DNA from: Desulfovibrio sp. OH1186_COT-070
GTDB taxonomy: Bacteria; Desulfobacterota; Desulfovibrionia; Desulfovibrionales; Desulfovibrionaceae
Assembly: GCF_003860215.1 (NCBI RefSeq)
Contig: NZ_RQYH01000004.1
Span: 1-64,000, forward strand
DNA: 64,000 nt
Reading direction: 5' to 3'
The translations under genes were made by a program, and so were the position numbers. Below are positions 45,008-53,160 of the stretch, piece by piece; within the stretch, counting starts at the first letter, position 1, and each line of letters begins with the position of its first letter. The notes beneath the pieces were generated by a model that was not told the origin of the DNA, ran no database searches, and worked only from the letters and a program-made list of their open reading frames with translations.

Positions 45008-46186
45008 CTACAGAAGATCGGCCAGTTTGCGGTGGGCAGCGGGCATGGCCAGCCAGTTCAGTTCGTCCATGGTGACCCAGCGGGCGTCGGTGGCCGCTGT
45101 CAGGCAGGGCGGCAGGGGAGGTTTGCCCGTCTGCATGCAGCTTTCCAGTTCCAGCCCGAAACAGTGTTGCCTCAGGCGGTAGGTGGTATAGCCGTGCCGG
45201 ATGAGGCCCAGGCCGTGCGTTACGCGTACGGTGAAGCCGGTTTCTTCCAGAAATTCGCGGACAATGGCGGACGGCGCGTCTTCACCCGGTTCGATGCGGC
45301 CTCCCGGAAATTCCCACAGCCCCCCCCAGACGCCCGAAGGCGGGCGCTTCTGGACAAAGAGGCGTCCAGCGTGGCGCAGCACGCCGGCAACGGTCTGGAT
45401 GGGCCTGATGGCCGCAGGTTTGCCGCGCACGGGGCGCTGTTTCTCAATGCCCAGATAGTGGCTGATGCAATATCTTTGCAGCGGGCAGGCGGGACAACGC
45501 GGTTTTTTGCCGCAGATCAGGGCCCCCAGTTCCATGATGGCCTGGTTGTGCTCCCGCGCCTTGCCCTCGGGCACCAGCCGCAAGGCCCAGACGCGCACCA
45601 CGCCCGCCGCAGGCTCCTGCTTGACCGGCCCGTCCACGTCAAAAACACGGGCGATGACGCGCTCCACATTGGCGTCCACGCAGGGCAGCATGGAGCCAAA
45701 GGCGATGCTGGCAATGGCTCCCGCCGTGTACGGCCCCACGCCGGGGAGCGCGCGGATGTGGGCAGGGTCCGACGGAAAAACGCCCCCGTGCCGCTCCATG
45801 ATCTGGCGGGCAGCGGCCAGCACATGCCGCGCGCGGGAGTAGTAGCCAAGCCCTTCCCAAAGGCGCAGAACCTCCTCCTCATCGGCGCGGGCCAGCGTGG
45901 CGACATCGGGAAAACGCTCCATCCAGCGCAGAAAATAGTCCACACCGCGCTCCATACGGGTTTGCTGGAGCATGACTTCGGATATCCAGACCTGGTAGGG
46001 CGCATAACCGTTGCGCCAGGGCAGGGCGCGCTGGTTGGCGGCGAACCAGTCCAGCAGGGCCTGCCCCAGTTCCGGCAAATGCTCTGCGGGCGGCAGATGC
46101 CTGGAAGCTGTCGGGGACGCGGCGAAAAGAGGCGCGGGGGTGGAAGTGGCGGGCATGCCTTTTCGTGTAGCCTGCTTTGTTTGCAT
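45008..46186 (-). CDS. mutY: A/G-specific adenine DNA glycosylase MutY
   Basis: Removes adenine mispaired with 8-oxoguanine, about 392 residues. ISEVMLQQTRMERG has the catalytic glutamate, LPGVGPYTAGAI is the helix-hairpin-helix, VDANVERV has the catalytic aspartate, and CGKKPRCPACPLQRYC is the C-x6-C-x2-C-x5-C [4Fe-4S] loop. The C-terminal third is a NUDIX-like 8-oxoG recognition domain (LWEFPGGRIEPGEDAPSAIVREFLEETGF) with an unusually complete Nudix box. ATG 46186 has GGGGA 7 bp upstream; ATG 46192 is an alternative. Confidence 0.94.
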   Translation of the reverse strand: MQTKQATRKGMPATSTPAPLFAASPTASRHLPPAEHLPELGQALLDWFAANQRALPWRNGYAPYQVWISEVMLQQTRMERGVDYFLRWMERFPDVATLARADEEEVLRLWEGLGYYSRARHVLAAARQIMERHGGVFPSDPAHIRALPGVGPYTAGAIASIAFGSMLPCVDANVERVIARVFDVDGPVKQEPAAGVVRVWALRLVPEGKAREHNQAIMELGALICGKKPRCPACPLQRYCISHYLGIEKQRPVRGKPAAIRPIQTVAGVLRHAGRLFVQKRPPSGVWGGLWEFPGGRIEPGEDAPSAIVREFLEETGFTVRVTHGLGLIRHGYTTYRLRQHCFGLELESCMQTGKPPLPPCLTAATDARWVTMDELNWLAMPAAHRKLADLL

Positions 46187-46348
46187 TGTCATCCCCGGAG
46201 CCTTGGTCTATGTTTTTTCGGGCGCAAAAGGCACGTTGCCCGCACGTTTGTGCAGCAGGCGCTGTCTGCGCAGCCCTGAAGCCGCAGCCCTGCCCCCGGA
46301 GGGGGCCGATGGGCCGTCGGCACCATACATCCTTGAAGGAGAGCATAC

Positions 46349-46855
46349 ATGGCTGACAATCCCACGGTTCTGCTGGAAACCTCTTCCGGAGACATTCTGG
46401 TGGAGCTTTTTCCCGACAAGGCTCCCAAAACCGTTGCCAACTTCTTGCAGTATGTGGACAGCGGTTTTTACGCCAACACCATTTTTCACAGGGTTATCAA
46501 GGGCTTCATGATCCAGGGGGGCGGCCTCGGCCCGCGCATGGACGAGAAGCCCACCGGCGAGCCTGTGCCCAACGAAGCGGACAACGGCCTGAAAAACACG
46601 CGCGGAACTCTGGCCATGGCCCGTACCCGCGACCCGCACAGCGCCACGGCCCAGTTTTTCATCAATCTGGTGGACAATGCCTTTCTGGACCACACTTCCC
46701 CCACGCCGGACGGATGGGGCTACTGCGTTTTCGGCCGGGTCACGGAAGGCATGAACGTGGTGGACAAAATCGCCGCCGTCAAAACAAAGTCCCAGGGCAT
46801 GCACGATGATGTCCCCACCGATATGGTGCTGATCACCTCGGCGGGACGCTTCTGA
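46349..46855 (+). CDS. ppiB: Cyclophilin-type peptidyl-prolyl isomerase
   Basis: Cytoplasmic proline isomerase, 168 residues, no signal peptide. Cyclophilin core motifs are [14 protein letters not shown] with the catalytic arginine, [22 protein letters not shown] and [23 protein letters not shown] lies before the ATG. Transcribed away from mutY. Confidence 0.95.
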   Translation: MADNPTVLLETSSGDILVELFPDKAPKTVANFLQYVDSGFYANTIFHRVIKGFMIQGGGLGPRMDEKPTGEPVPNEADNGLKNTRGTLAMARTRDPHSATAQFFINLVDNAFLDHTSPTPDGWGYCVFGRVTEGMNVVDKIAAVKTKSQGMHDDVPTDMVLITSAGRF

Positions 46856-46865
46856 ATACGGATCC

Positions 46866-46890
46866 GGTGCCGGACGCGCCGTCCGGCACC
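46866..46890. terminator. Bidirectional hairpin between ppiB and convergent gene
   Basis: Perfect 10-bp stem GGTGCCGGAC / GTCCGGCACC with a 5-nt loop, 10 bp after the ppiB stop and 6 bp from the end of the convergent secreted-protein gene. The following bases are moderately T-rich on the plus strand only. Confidence 0.65.
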
Positions 46891-46896
46891 GTCTGT

Positions 46897-47358
46897 CTAC
46901 TGAATGTCGCAATTGCCGTCGTCGCAGTCCTTGCCGGGAATCACCGGAGTGCCCTGATAGAGGACGACCTGTTCGCCCCGGCCGGTCTTGACAAGGACAA
47001 GGGTGAAGCGCAGGAGCCCTTCCGGCAAGGGATGCGGCGATGTGGCCTTGAGGTAGCCGGTGGCAGTGACCAGCTTTGCCTCGCCGATCATGACGGTGCG
47101 GGCATTGCTGAAGGTCATCCGGCTGACCACCAGCTTTCTGTTCCTGATGCTGTTGATGAAATGCTCCTTGTCCTGAATGTGCCCGTTGGTGCTCACATGC
47201 CAGTAGTTGGGGGCCAGGAGTTTTTCCAGGGCAGGCGCATCACCCGCAAGCAGGGCTTCGATGTAGAGTGCTATGGTGTCCGGTTTGGCCTGGGCCGTGC
47301 CCGCAAAAAGGCAGAAAACGAGAGCAAGGGGCAGAAACACTGTCTGCGGCAATCTCAT
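46897..47358 (-). CDS. Secreted NTF2/SnoaL-like protein
   Basis: A 153-residue exported protein. The signal peptide MRLPQTVFLPLALVFCLFAGTAQA is predicted to be cleaved before KPDTIALY. The mature part follows an NTF2-like (DUF4440-type) pattern: IALYIEALLAGDAPALEKLLAPNYWHVSTNGHIQDKEHFINSI, then strands ending in FTLVLVKTGRGEQVVLYQGTPV. Two cysteines near the end (CDDGNC) could form a disulfide. The start at 47358 has GGAGG. No catalytic role can be assigned. Confidence 0.75.
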   Translation of the reverse strand: MRLPQTVFLPLALVFCLFAGTAQAKPDTIALYIEALLAGDAPALEKLLAPNYWHVSTNGHIQDKEHFINSIRNRKLVVSRMTFSNARTVMIGEAKLVTATGYLKATSPHPLPEGLLRFTLVLVKTGRGEQVVLYQGTPVIPGKDCDDGNCDIQ

Positions 47359-47544
47359 GGGAGCCTCCACTGCGCTGGCAGCCGGGTTTGGGAAAAATTG
47401 CCAAAAAAAGGACTTTCCTCTACTCTTTCCGTGCAGTGTCAGGCAAAAAACAGCCTTTGTAAAGCTTGCGTCCCGCCCCGGGCTTCGTACAGTGCGTGCG
47501 AAAAAGCGGCGCGCAGGCAAAACCTCCCGCCACGGGGTGCAGCC

Positions 47545-48459
47545 ATGTTTACTTCTGTTTTGCAAACCATCGGCAATACTCCCCTGTTGCGTCTGGATCT
47601 GTCCGACGATTTGCCGGGCACAGTCTGGATAAAGCTGGAAAATCGCAATCCCGGCGGCTCCATCAAGGACAGGGTGGCCTTTCACCTTGTCGAGAGCGCC
47701 TTGCAGTGGGGAGAACTGGAAAAAGGCGGTCTTGTGGTGGAGGCCACCAGCGGCAACATGGGCATCGGCATGGCTTTGGTGGCGTCTGCGCGCGGTCTGC
47801 GCGCGGTTCTGACCATGCCCGAATCCATGAGCCTGGAACGCCGCAATCTGCTCAAGGGGCTGGGGGCCAGGCTTGTGCTCACTCCCGCCGGGCAGGGAAT
47901 GGCCGGCGCCGTGGCGGAAGCCCGGCGCATTGCGGAGCAGGAGGACGGCCGCCTTCTGGGGCAGTTTACCAATCCCGAGGCCGTGCAGGCGCACTACAAG
48001 ACCACCGGGCCGGAAATTTTCAGGGACAGCGTGGGCAAGATGGACGTTCTGGTGGCCGGGGTAGGCTCCGGTTCCTCCATCACCGGCGTGGGCCGTTTTT
48101 TGAAGGAGCGCATTGCGGGCTTTCGGGTCATTGCCGTGGAGCCTGCGGCATCGCCGGTGCTTTCCGGCGGTACGGCGGGGGCGCACCCCATTCAGGGCAT
48201 TGGTGCGGGTTTTGTGCCGGAAATTCTTGACCGCAGCCTGCTGGACGAAATTCTGCTGGCCGATGGTCAGGCCGCCCTGAAAACAGCGCGCCTGCTCATG
48301 TCCAGAGGGATACTGGCAGGCATATCCACCGGCGCCAACGTGCGCGCGGCCCTTGACGTGGCTGCGCGGCCCGGGATGAAGGGCAAAAATATCGTGACCT
48401 TTGCCTGTGATACGGGCGAACGCTATATGTCCACGGCACTTTTTGCGGAGATGCCCTGA
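47545..48459 (+). CDS. cysK: Cysteine synthase (O-acetylserine sulfhydrylase)
   Basis: PLP enzyme that makes cysteine from O-acetylserine and sulfide, 304 residues. The N-terminal IGNTPLLRLD, NPGGSIKDRVA with the Schiff-base lysine, EATSGNMGIGMA (asparagine loop), TTGPEIF and GVGSGSSITGVGRFL (phosphate loop) are all present. GIGAGFVPEILD fits CysK/CysM. The start at 47545 is the first ATG before the family start. The cognate serine acetyltransferase gene cysE lies 14 kb to the right. Confidence 0.92.
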   Translation: MFTSVLQTIGNTPLLRLDLSDDLPGTVWIKLENRNPGGSIKDRVAFHLVESALQWGELEKGGLVVEATSGNMGIGMALVASARGLRAVLTMPESMSLERRNLLKGLGARLVLTPAGQGMAGAVAEARRIAEQEDGRLLGQFTNPEAVQAHYKTTGPEIFRDSVGKMDVLVAGVGSGSSITGVGRFLKERIAGFRVIAVEPAASPVLSGGTAGAHPIQGIGAGFVPEILDRSLLDEILLADGQAALKTARLLMSRGILAGISTGANVRAALDVAARPGMKGKNIVTFACDTGERYMSTALFAEMP

Positions 48460-48489
48460 GCCTGCCGGAGCGAAAATGGGCTTTGGCCC

Positions 48490-48516
48490 TAAACGGCTGC
48501 CGCTCCGCGCCGATAA
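48490..48516 (+). promoter_or_regulatory. Sigma-28 promoter of cheV
   Basis: TAAACGGC-N11-GCCGATAA: the -10 is identical to the FliA consensus, the -35 core TAAA is intact and spacing is exact. It ends 50 bp before the cheV start, so this chemotaxis gene belongs to the late flagellar regulon. Confidence 0.8.
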
Positions 48517-48566
48517 GAAGGCAGAGCGTACCCAAGCCCGGACTCGGATAGCGACGGAGTTTTTTG

Positions 48567-49508
48567 ATGGCCCAGACCAATATATTGCTGGAAACCGGCA
48601 CCAACGAGCTCGAAATTGTCGAGTTCTACGTCAACCAGGATGGCTATGAGGCCCATTACGGGCTCAACGTGGCCAAGGTGGTGGAGATAGGGCGGCGCCA
48701 ACCCGTCACGGTCATGCCCGAAATGCGCCACAGGGCGCTTCTCGGCGCGTTTCTGCACCGCAGCGGCAGCATTGTGCCGCTCATCGACATGGCCCAGTTT
48801 CTGGACAGCGCCCCCATCGACAATGCCGACGCCAAGGTCATTGTGACCGAGTTCAACGGCGTGCGCACGGGCTTTCTGGTTTCCGGCGTCAGCCGCATCT
48901 ACCGGTTGAGCTGGACGGACGTGGAAGCTCCGGGCCAGTTTTTGCAAACCATGAGCCGCGGTTCGGTCACGGGGGTTGTGCGTCTTGAGGGGCGTGTGGT
49001 CTTTCTGCTGGATCTGGAAGCCATTGTGGCCGAACTGTATCCGGCCATGGCCCTGCGTTTTGAGGCGGATGCCGTGAAATTTGGCGAGGGCAGGACGTAC
49101 AAGATCCTGCATGTGGACGACTCCCGCAGCGTGCGCAATCTGTTGCTGGACCTGCTCAACAAGGAAGGGCGCTTTGAGGTGGAGCAGAGCGTCAACGGCC
49201 AGGAGGGCTGGAACAGGCTCGTGGCTCTGCGCGAGCAGTGCGAGGCCGAGCAGCGCCCCATTTCCGACTTTGTGCAGGGTGTCATTACGGATATCGAGAT
49301 GCCCGCCATGGATGGTCTGGCTCTCTGCAAGCACATCAAGGAAGATCCCATTCTGCGCAAACTGCCTGTGGCCATCTTTTCGTCCATGATCAACGACAGC
49401 CTGTCCAAGAAGTGCGCGGTGGTGGGCGCGGATGCCCAGTTTACCAAGCCGGATCTGGTGGCCCTTTCCCTGCGGCTGTACGAACTGATCACGCAGGCGT
49501 GGGAGTAA
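48567..49508 (+). CDS. cheV: Chemotaxis coupling protein CheV
   Basis: A 313-residue scaffold linking chemoreceptors to CheA and tunable by phosphorylation. The CheW domain (about 10-165) has EIVEFYVNQDGYEAHYGLNVAKVVEI, GSIVPLIDMAQFL and VTEFNGVRTGFLV. The receiver domain (about 175-310) has ILHVDDSRSVRNLLLDLL, the phospho-acceptor in VITDIEMPAMDG and the lysine in FTKPD. ATG 48567 has GGAG 7 bp upstream. Confidence 0.93.
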   Translation: MAQTNILLETGTNELEIVEFYVNQDGYEAHYGLNVAKVVEIGRRQPVTVMPEMRHRALLGAFLHRSGSIVPLIDMAQFLDSAPIDNADAKVIVTEFNGVRTGFLVSGVSRIYRLSWTDVEAPGQFLQTMSRGSVTGVVRLEGRVVFLLDLEAIVAELYPAMALRFEADAVKFGEGRTYKILHVDDSRSVRNLLLDLLNKEGRFEVEQSVNGQEGWNRLVALREQCEAEQRPISDFVQGVITDIEMPAMDGLALCKHIKEDPILRKLPVAIFSSMINDSLSKKCAVVGADAQFTKPDLVALSLRLYELITQAWE

Positions 49509-49624
49509 AGCGCCGGATATTTTCGCGGACTTTTTGAAGCTCCTGATTTTTTTGGCCTGCTGCAAGCCAGACAGGTCAACCGTCCTCATGCGGGGGTGAC
49601 CAGCCTTGCCTTGCCCGACAGGGT

Positions 49625-49649
49625 CGCCCGGTTGCGGCAAAACCGGGCG
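49625..49649. terminator. Hairpin between cheV and the sigma-54 activator gene
   Basis: Perfect 9-bp stem CGCCCGGTT / AACCGGGCG with a 7-nt loop, 1 bp from the activator stop codon and between two convergent genes. There is no T-run. It probably separates the two transcripts. Confidence 0.5.
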
Positions 49650-49650
49650 T

Positions 49651-51246
49651 TCAGCGCAGGCCGAGCTTGCGCATGCGGTGCAGCAGGGTGCTCCGGGGCA
49701 GACCCAGCGCGGCGGCAGCGCCCCGCGGGCCGGAAAGAACGCCGCCCGTGCGCCGCAGCACCCGCAGGATATGCTCCTTCTCCAGAGCGGCCAGGGTTTC
49801 ATCCCTTTCTTCCACAAGATCTTCCGGCAAAACATCCTTTCTCCGTGCGGGGCGCTGCACAGATTCCGGCTCCGGGCAGTTTTCGGAGCCGTGCCCCATG
49901 GTGCGGCTGTTTTCTTTCAAAACGCCCTCAAGCAGACCCGTGGTCAGGGTTCTGCCCATGCTGCGCAGGACCAGCAGTTTGCTCAACACGTTGCGCAGTT
50001 CCCTGACGTTCCCCGGCCAAGGATACTGCGTGAGCGGCGCCAGCAGGGCATTGCCGAAAGAGGCCGCGGGCAGGCCCAGTGTTGCGCTGACCTGGGCTGA
50101 AAGGGCGGTCACCAGAGGCGGAATGTCCTCTTGCCGGCGGCGCAGGGGAGGCAGCTCGATGGAGCAGGGCGACAGGCGGTAAAAGAGGTCCGCGCGCAGT
50201 TTTTTCCGCCTGACGGCATCCCCGGGATGGACATTGGTTGCCGCCAGAACCCGCACATCCACAGCCAGTGAAACGCTTTCTCCCACCCGCTCGAAACTGG
50301 CGTCCTCCAGCACCTGGAGGAATTTGCTCTGCATTTCCGGCGAAAGCTCCGCGATCTCGTCCAGAAAAAGCGTTCCCCCGTGGGCCAGTTCAAAACGCCC
50401 CACACGTTTGCTCACCGCTCCGGTAAAAGACCCCTTGGCATGGCCGAACAGCTCGCTCTCAAACAGGGTCTGCGGCAGTGATGGGCAGTTCACTTTGACG
50501 AAATGGGAATTTTTCCGGGGGCTTCTCCGGTGGATGGCATGGGCCAGAAGGCTTTTGCCCGTTCCTGTTTCGCCCAGCAGCAGCACGGGGATGTTGAGGC
50601 CGCTGACAGCGTCCACCTTGCGCATGACTTCGCGCATGGCCGGGCTGTGGCAGACAATGTCGTCATCGTTTTCCAGCGGAGGGATCAGGGGTTGGCATTG
50701 CAGACAGCCTTTTCTGCGCACCTGCTCCAGAGAAAGAATGGCGCCCAGACAGGTGGCCAGCGGGGGCGACAGGGCCAGAAGGAGCGTGGCGTATTCGTAA
50801 ATATGGTCGGGTTTCCGGGCAAAGGAGCAGTGCAGGGTGGCGAAGATCTCGTCGTCCAGGATCAGGGGAAAGGCCATGGTGGCGGTAAGCCCGGCTTCGG
50901 CAATGGGGTGGGGGTCGCCATCGGGAAAATCCCTGCTGAAATCCGTGATGATCACGGGCTTGCGCGAAGCAATGACGCGTCCGGCCACGGTGGTGGACGT
51001 TTCGGCGGGGCGCACGGGTGAAAGCGTGCTGGCGATGGTTCCCTGGGCGGCCGTGAAGTAGATGAGCATGTCCCCGGCCTGGTCATAGAGGTTGATGCAC
51101 AGGCGGTCAAAGGCAATGTGGGCGCGCAGCAGCGCCGAGAGAGAAGAAAAAAAATTTTTGCGGCTGGTGGAAGCGGTCAGCTCTGTCATGAGTTTCTGGC
51201 TTATTTCCGTAGCCAAGGCAGGGATATTTTCCAGGTAAAGGGGCAT
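49651..51246 (-). CDS. Sigma-54-dependent activator with GAF domain
   Basis: An enhancer-binding protein of 531 residues. An N-terminal GAF-like sensor (about 30-180; FDRLCINLYDQAGDMLIYF, VIITDFSRDFPDGDPHPIAEAGL) precedes the AAA+ domain with Walker A GETGTGKS, the sigma-54 loop GSFTGA (a variant of GAFTGA), GGTLFLDEIAEL (Walker B) and YPWPGNVRELRN. A Fis-type helix-turn-helix closes the protein (LRRTGGVLSGPRGAAAALGLPRSTLLHRMRKLGL). It is divergent from suyAB and is the obvious regulator of that operon. The effector is probably sulfolactate or a related sulfonate (inference). The GAF-AAA boundary has a CLQC pair. Confidence 0.9.
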   Translation of the reverse strand: MPLYLENIPALATEISQKLMTELTASTSRKNFFSSLSALLRAHIAFDRLCINLYDQAGDMLIYFTAAQGTIASTLSPVRPAETSTTVAGRVIASRKPVIITDFSRDFPDGDPHPIAEAGLTATMAFPLILDDEIFATLHCSFARKPDHIYEYATLLLALSPPLATCLGAILSLEQVRRKGCLQCQPLIPPLENDDDIVCHSPAMREVMRKVDAVSGLNIPVLLLGETGTGKSLLAHAIHRRSPRKNSHFVKVNCPSLPQTLFESELFGHAKGSFTGAVSKRVGRFELAHGGTLFLDEIAELSPEMQSKFLQVLEDASFERVGESVSLAVDVRVLAATNVHPGDAVRRKKLRADLFYRLSPCSIELPPLRRRQEDIPPLVTALSAQVSATLGLPAASFGNALLAPLTQYPWPGNVRELRNVLSKLLVLRSMGRTLTTGLLEGVLKENSRTMGHGSENCPEPESVQRPARRKDVLPEDLVEERDETLAALEKEHILRVLRRTGGVLSGPRGAAAALGLPRSTLLHRMRKLGLR

Positions 51247-51312
51247 GGCGGCTCCGTGGATGCCGGTCAGTTCACTCTCCGCAAAAACGCAAGGGGAGCG
51301 CGCGGGACTGTC

Positions 51313-51327
51313 GGACTTTTTGTGTCC
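51313..51327 (+). promoter_or_regulatory. Upstream activator box 1 (GGAC-N7-GTCC)
   Basis: Inverted repeat GGAC-TTTTTGT-GTCC, centred at 51320, in the divergent control region. It has the same half-sites and spacer length as box 2, 31 bp away, and lies about 130 bp upstream of the sigma-54 promoter. This suits binding of a dimeric Fis-type domain. Confidence 0.65.
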
Positions 51328-51343
51328 GCACTTGTACGCTATT

Positions 51344-51358
51344 GGACAATATTTGTCC
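51344..51358 (+). promoter_or_regulatory. Upstream activator box 2 (GGAC-N7-GTCC)
   Basis: Inverted repeat GGAC-AATATTT-GTCC, extended to a perfect TGGACAA-TAT-TTGTCCA at 51343-51359. The centre-to-centre distance to box 1 is 31 bp, about three helical turns, so two activator dimers would bind the same DNA face. Confidence 0.7.
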
Positions 51359-51451
51359 ATATATGAACATTTTTTGTCTGCAAGAAGGCATTCTTGAGGA
51401 GGCTGGTAAAAAAACAGAACGTATTTCGCGATATTATGAAAATGTTTTGTT

Positions 51452-51467
51452 TGGAATGCTCCTTGCT
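51452..51467 (+). promoter_or_regulatory. Sigma-54 promoter of the sulfolactate operon
   Basis: TGGAATG-CTCC-TTGCT: the invariant GG (-24) and GC (-12) pairs are 10 bp apart, matching TGGCACG-N4-TTGCW. It lies 125 bp before suyA and about 95 bp downstream of activator box 2. The remainder of 51247-51592 is AT-rich and holds no gene. Confidence 0.75.
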
Positions 51468-51592
51468 TTTCACCTGCAACAGCCTTTGCGCCGTACCGGA
51501 CGGCAGGAGGGCTGCCAAGGGATGGGGCGGTTCGCGCGCGGCGCGGGCCTGCCGGTATGGCATGCATAACGGAGCAACATTCAGGAGCTGAT

Positions 51593-51877
51593 ATGTCCAT
51601 CCAATTTGTGGTCCATGAAGAAGTGGACGGCGTCGGTGTGGTTGTCGTCGAGGGGCTGAAGGCAGGCATGGAGTGTGCCGGCTGGATCATGCAGGAAGAC
51701 AAGACCGTCACGTTCAAGGTGCTGGACGACATTCCCATCGGCCACAAGGTGGCCCTCAAGGATTTTGCCGTGGGCGACACCGTCATCAAATACAATACCG
51801 ACATCGGCAAGGTGGTGAAACCCATCAGGAAGGGCGAACACCTGCATGTGCACAACGTCAAGACCAAGAGGTGGTAA
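51593..51877 (+). CDS. suyA: Sulfolactate sulfo-lyase, small subunit
   Basis: A 94-residue SAF-domain protein of the UxaA family N-terminal type: [29 protein letters not shown] and [46 protein letters not shown]. As a separate subunit followed by a UxaA large subunit it matches SuyA, which with SuyB splits (R)-sulfolactate into pyruvate and sulfite. ATG 51593 has AGGAG. First gene of the sigma-54 operon. Altronate dehydratase would be the alternative, but the neighbouring sulfolactate dehydrogenase-type genes argue against it. Confidence 0.86.
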   Translation: MSIQFVVHEEVDGVGVVVVEGLKAGMECAGWIMQEDKTVTFKVLDDIPIGHKVALKDFAVGDTVIKYNTDIGKVVKPIRKGEHLHVHNVKTKRW

Positions 51878-51882
51878 GCATC

Positions 51883-53043
51883 ATGGAAAGACAATTCTTC
51901 GGCTACCGTCGTGAAAATGGCCGCGTGGGCATCCGCAACCATGTGGTGATCCTGCCGCTGGACGACCTTTCCAATGCCGCCTGCGAGGCTGTGGCCAACA
52001 ATGTCAAGGGCACGCTGGCCCTGCCGCACCATTATGGCCGGTTGCAGTTCGGTGAAGATCTGGAACTGCATTTCCGTACGCTGATCGGCTGCGGGTGCAA
52101 TCCCAACGTGGCCGCGGTGGTGGTTATCGGCATCGAGCCTGTGTGGACCCAGCGCATTGTGGACGGCATCGCCAAAACGGGCAAGCCCGTGGCCGGTTTC
52201 GCCATTGAAAAGAACGGCGACCTTGCCACCATTTGCGCCGCATCGCGCAAGGCCAAGGAATTTGTGCACCATGCCACCGAGCAGTTGCGTGTGCCTTGCG
52301 ACATCAAGGATTTGTGGGTTTCCTGCAAGTGCGGCGAGTCCGACACCACATCGGGCATCGCCTCCAACCCCACGGTGGGCAATGCCTTTGACAAGCTGTG
52401 GGAGGCCGGTGCCACCACCCTGTTCGGGGAAACCACGGAAATTACCGGCGGTGAGCATCTGGTGGCCGCGCGCTGCGCCACCGAGGAAGTGAAGAAAAAG
52501 TTCATGTATTTTTTTGATCGGTACGCCAAGGTGGTGGATGATCACAAAACAAACGACCTCTGCGACTCCCAGCCCACCAAGGGCAATATTGAGGGCGGTC
52601 TGACCACCATCGAGGAAAAGGCTCTGGGCAATATCCAGAAGATCGGCCGCAAGGCTCCGGTCGTCGGTTGCCTGGACAAGGCCGAAAGCCCCACCGGTCC
52701 CGGCCTCTGGTTCATGGACTCTTCTTCCGCCGCCGCAGAAATGGTCACTCTGGCCGCTGCCGCAGGCTTTGTGGTGCACTTTTTCCCCACAGGCCAGGGA
52801 AACATTATCGGCAACCCCATTCTGCCGGTCATCAAGCTGTCGGCCAATCCGCGTACCGTGCGCACCATGAGCGAACACATTGACGTGGACGTGAGTGGTC
52901 TCTTGCAGCGCGAATATGATCTCAACGCCGCTGGTGACAAGCTGCTGGAAATGATGATCCGCACCTGCAACGGCCGCCATACCAGCGCCGAAGCTCTCGG
53001 ACACCGCGAATTTGTCATGACCCGTTTGTACGAAAGCGCGTAA
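51883..53043 (+). CDS. suyB: Sulfolactate sulfo-lyase, large subunit
   Basis: The catalytic UxaA/SuyB-type subunit, 386 residues, starting 5 bp after suyA. It opens [38 protein letters not shown] and has the metal-site cysteine region [26 protein letters not shown] and [22 protein letters not shown], where the hydrolyase family uses a metal or iron cofactor. The product sulfite could feed dissimilatory sulfite reductase in this type of organism (inference). Confidence 0.86.
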   Translation: MERQFFGYRRENGRVGIRNHVVILPLDDLSNAACEAVANNVKGTLALPHHYGRLQFGEDLELHFRTLIGCGCNPNVAAVVVIGIEPVWTQRIVDGIAKTGKPVAGFAIEKNGDLATICAASRKAKEFVHHATEQLRVPCDIKDLWVSCKCGESDTTSGIASNPTVGNAFDKLWEAGATTLFGETTEITGGEHLVAARCATEEVKKKFMYFFDRYAKVVDDHKTNDLCDSQPTKGNIEGGLTTIEEKALGNIQKIGRKAPVVGCLDKAESPTGPGLWFMDSSSAAAEMVTLAAAAGFVVHFFPTGQGNIIGNPILPVIKLSANPRTVRTMSEHIDVDVSGLLQREYDLNAAGDKLLEMMIRTCNGRHTSAEALGHREFVMTRLYESA

Positions 53044-53054
53044 CCGGCGCAGCA

Positions 53055-53088
53055 CGCCGCGCCCCTGTTCCGGTAAAGGGGCGCGGCG
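53055..53088 (+). other. Intercistronic stem-loop after suyB
   Basis: Perfect 11-bp stem CGCCGCGCCCC / GGGGCGCGGCG with a 12-nt loop, 11 bp after the suyB stop and about 70 bp before the binding-protein gene. It is followed by CG and an A-run, not T, so it is more likely an mRNA-stabilising or processing element than a terminator. Confidence 0.6.
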
Positions 53089-53160
53089 CGAAAAAACAGA
53101 ACCTGTTGCAGCTTTTCTGGAAATATTGTGAGAGCATTTTTCACTTTCCGGGAGGAAACC

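Noticed and set aside
51593-53043. Altronate dehydratase (UxaA) as the identity of the two-gene hydrolyase
   Set aside because: UxaA is usually one polypeptide and sits with uronate genes. Here the subunits are split and flanked by a TTT transporter and two hydroxyacid dehydrogenases, which fits SuyAB better.
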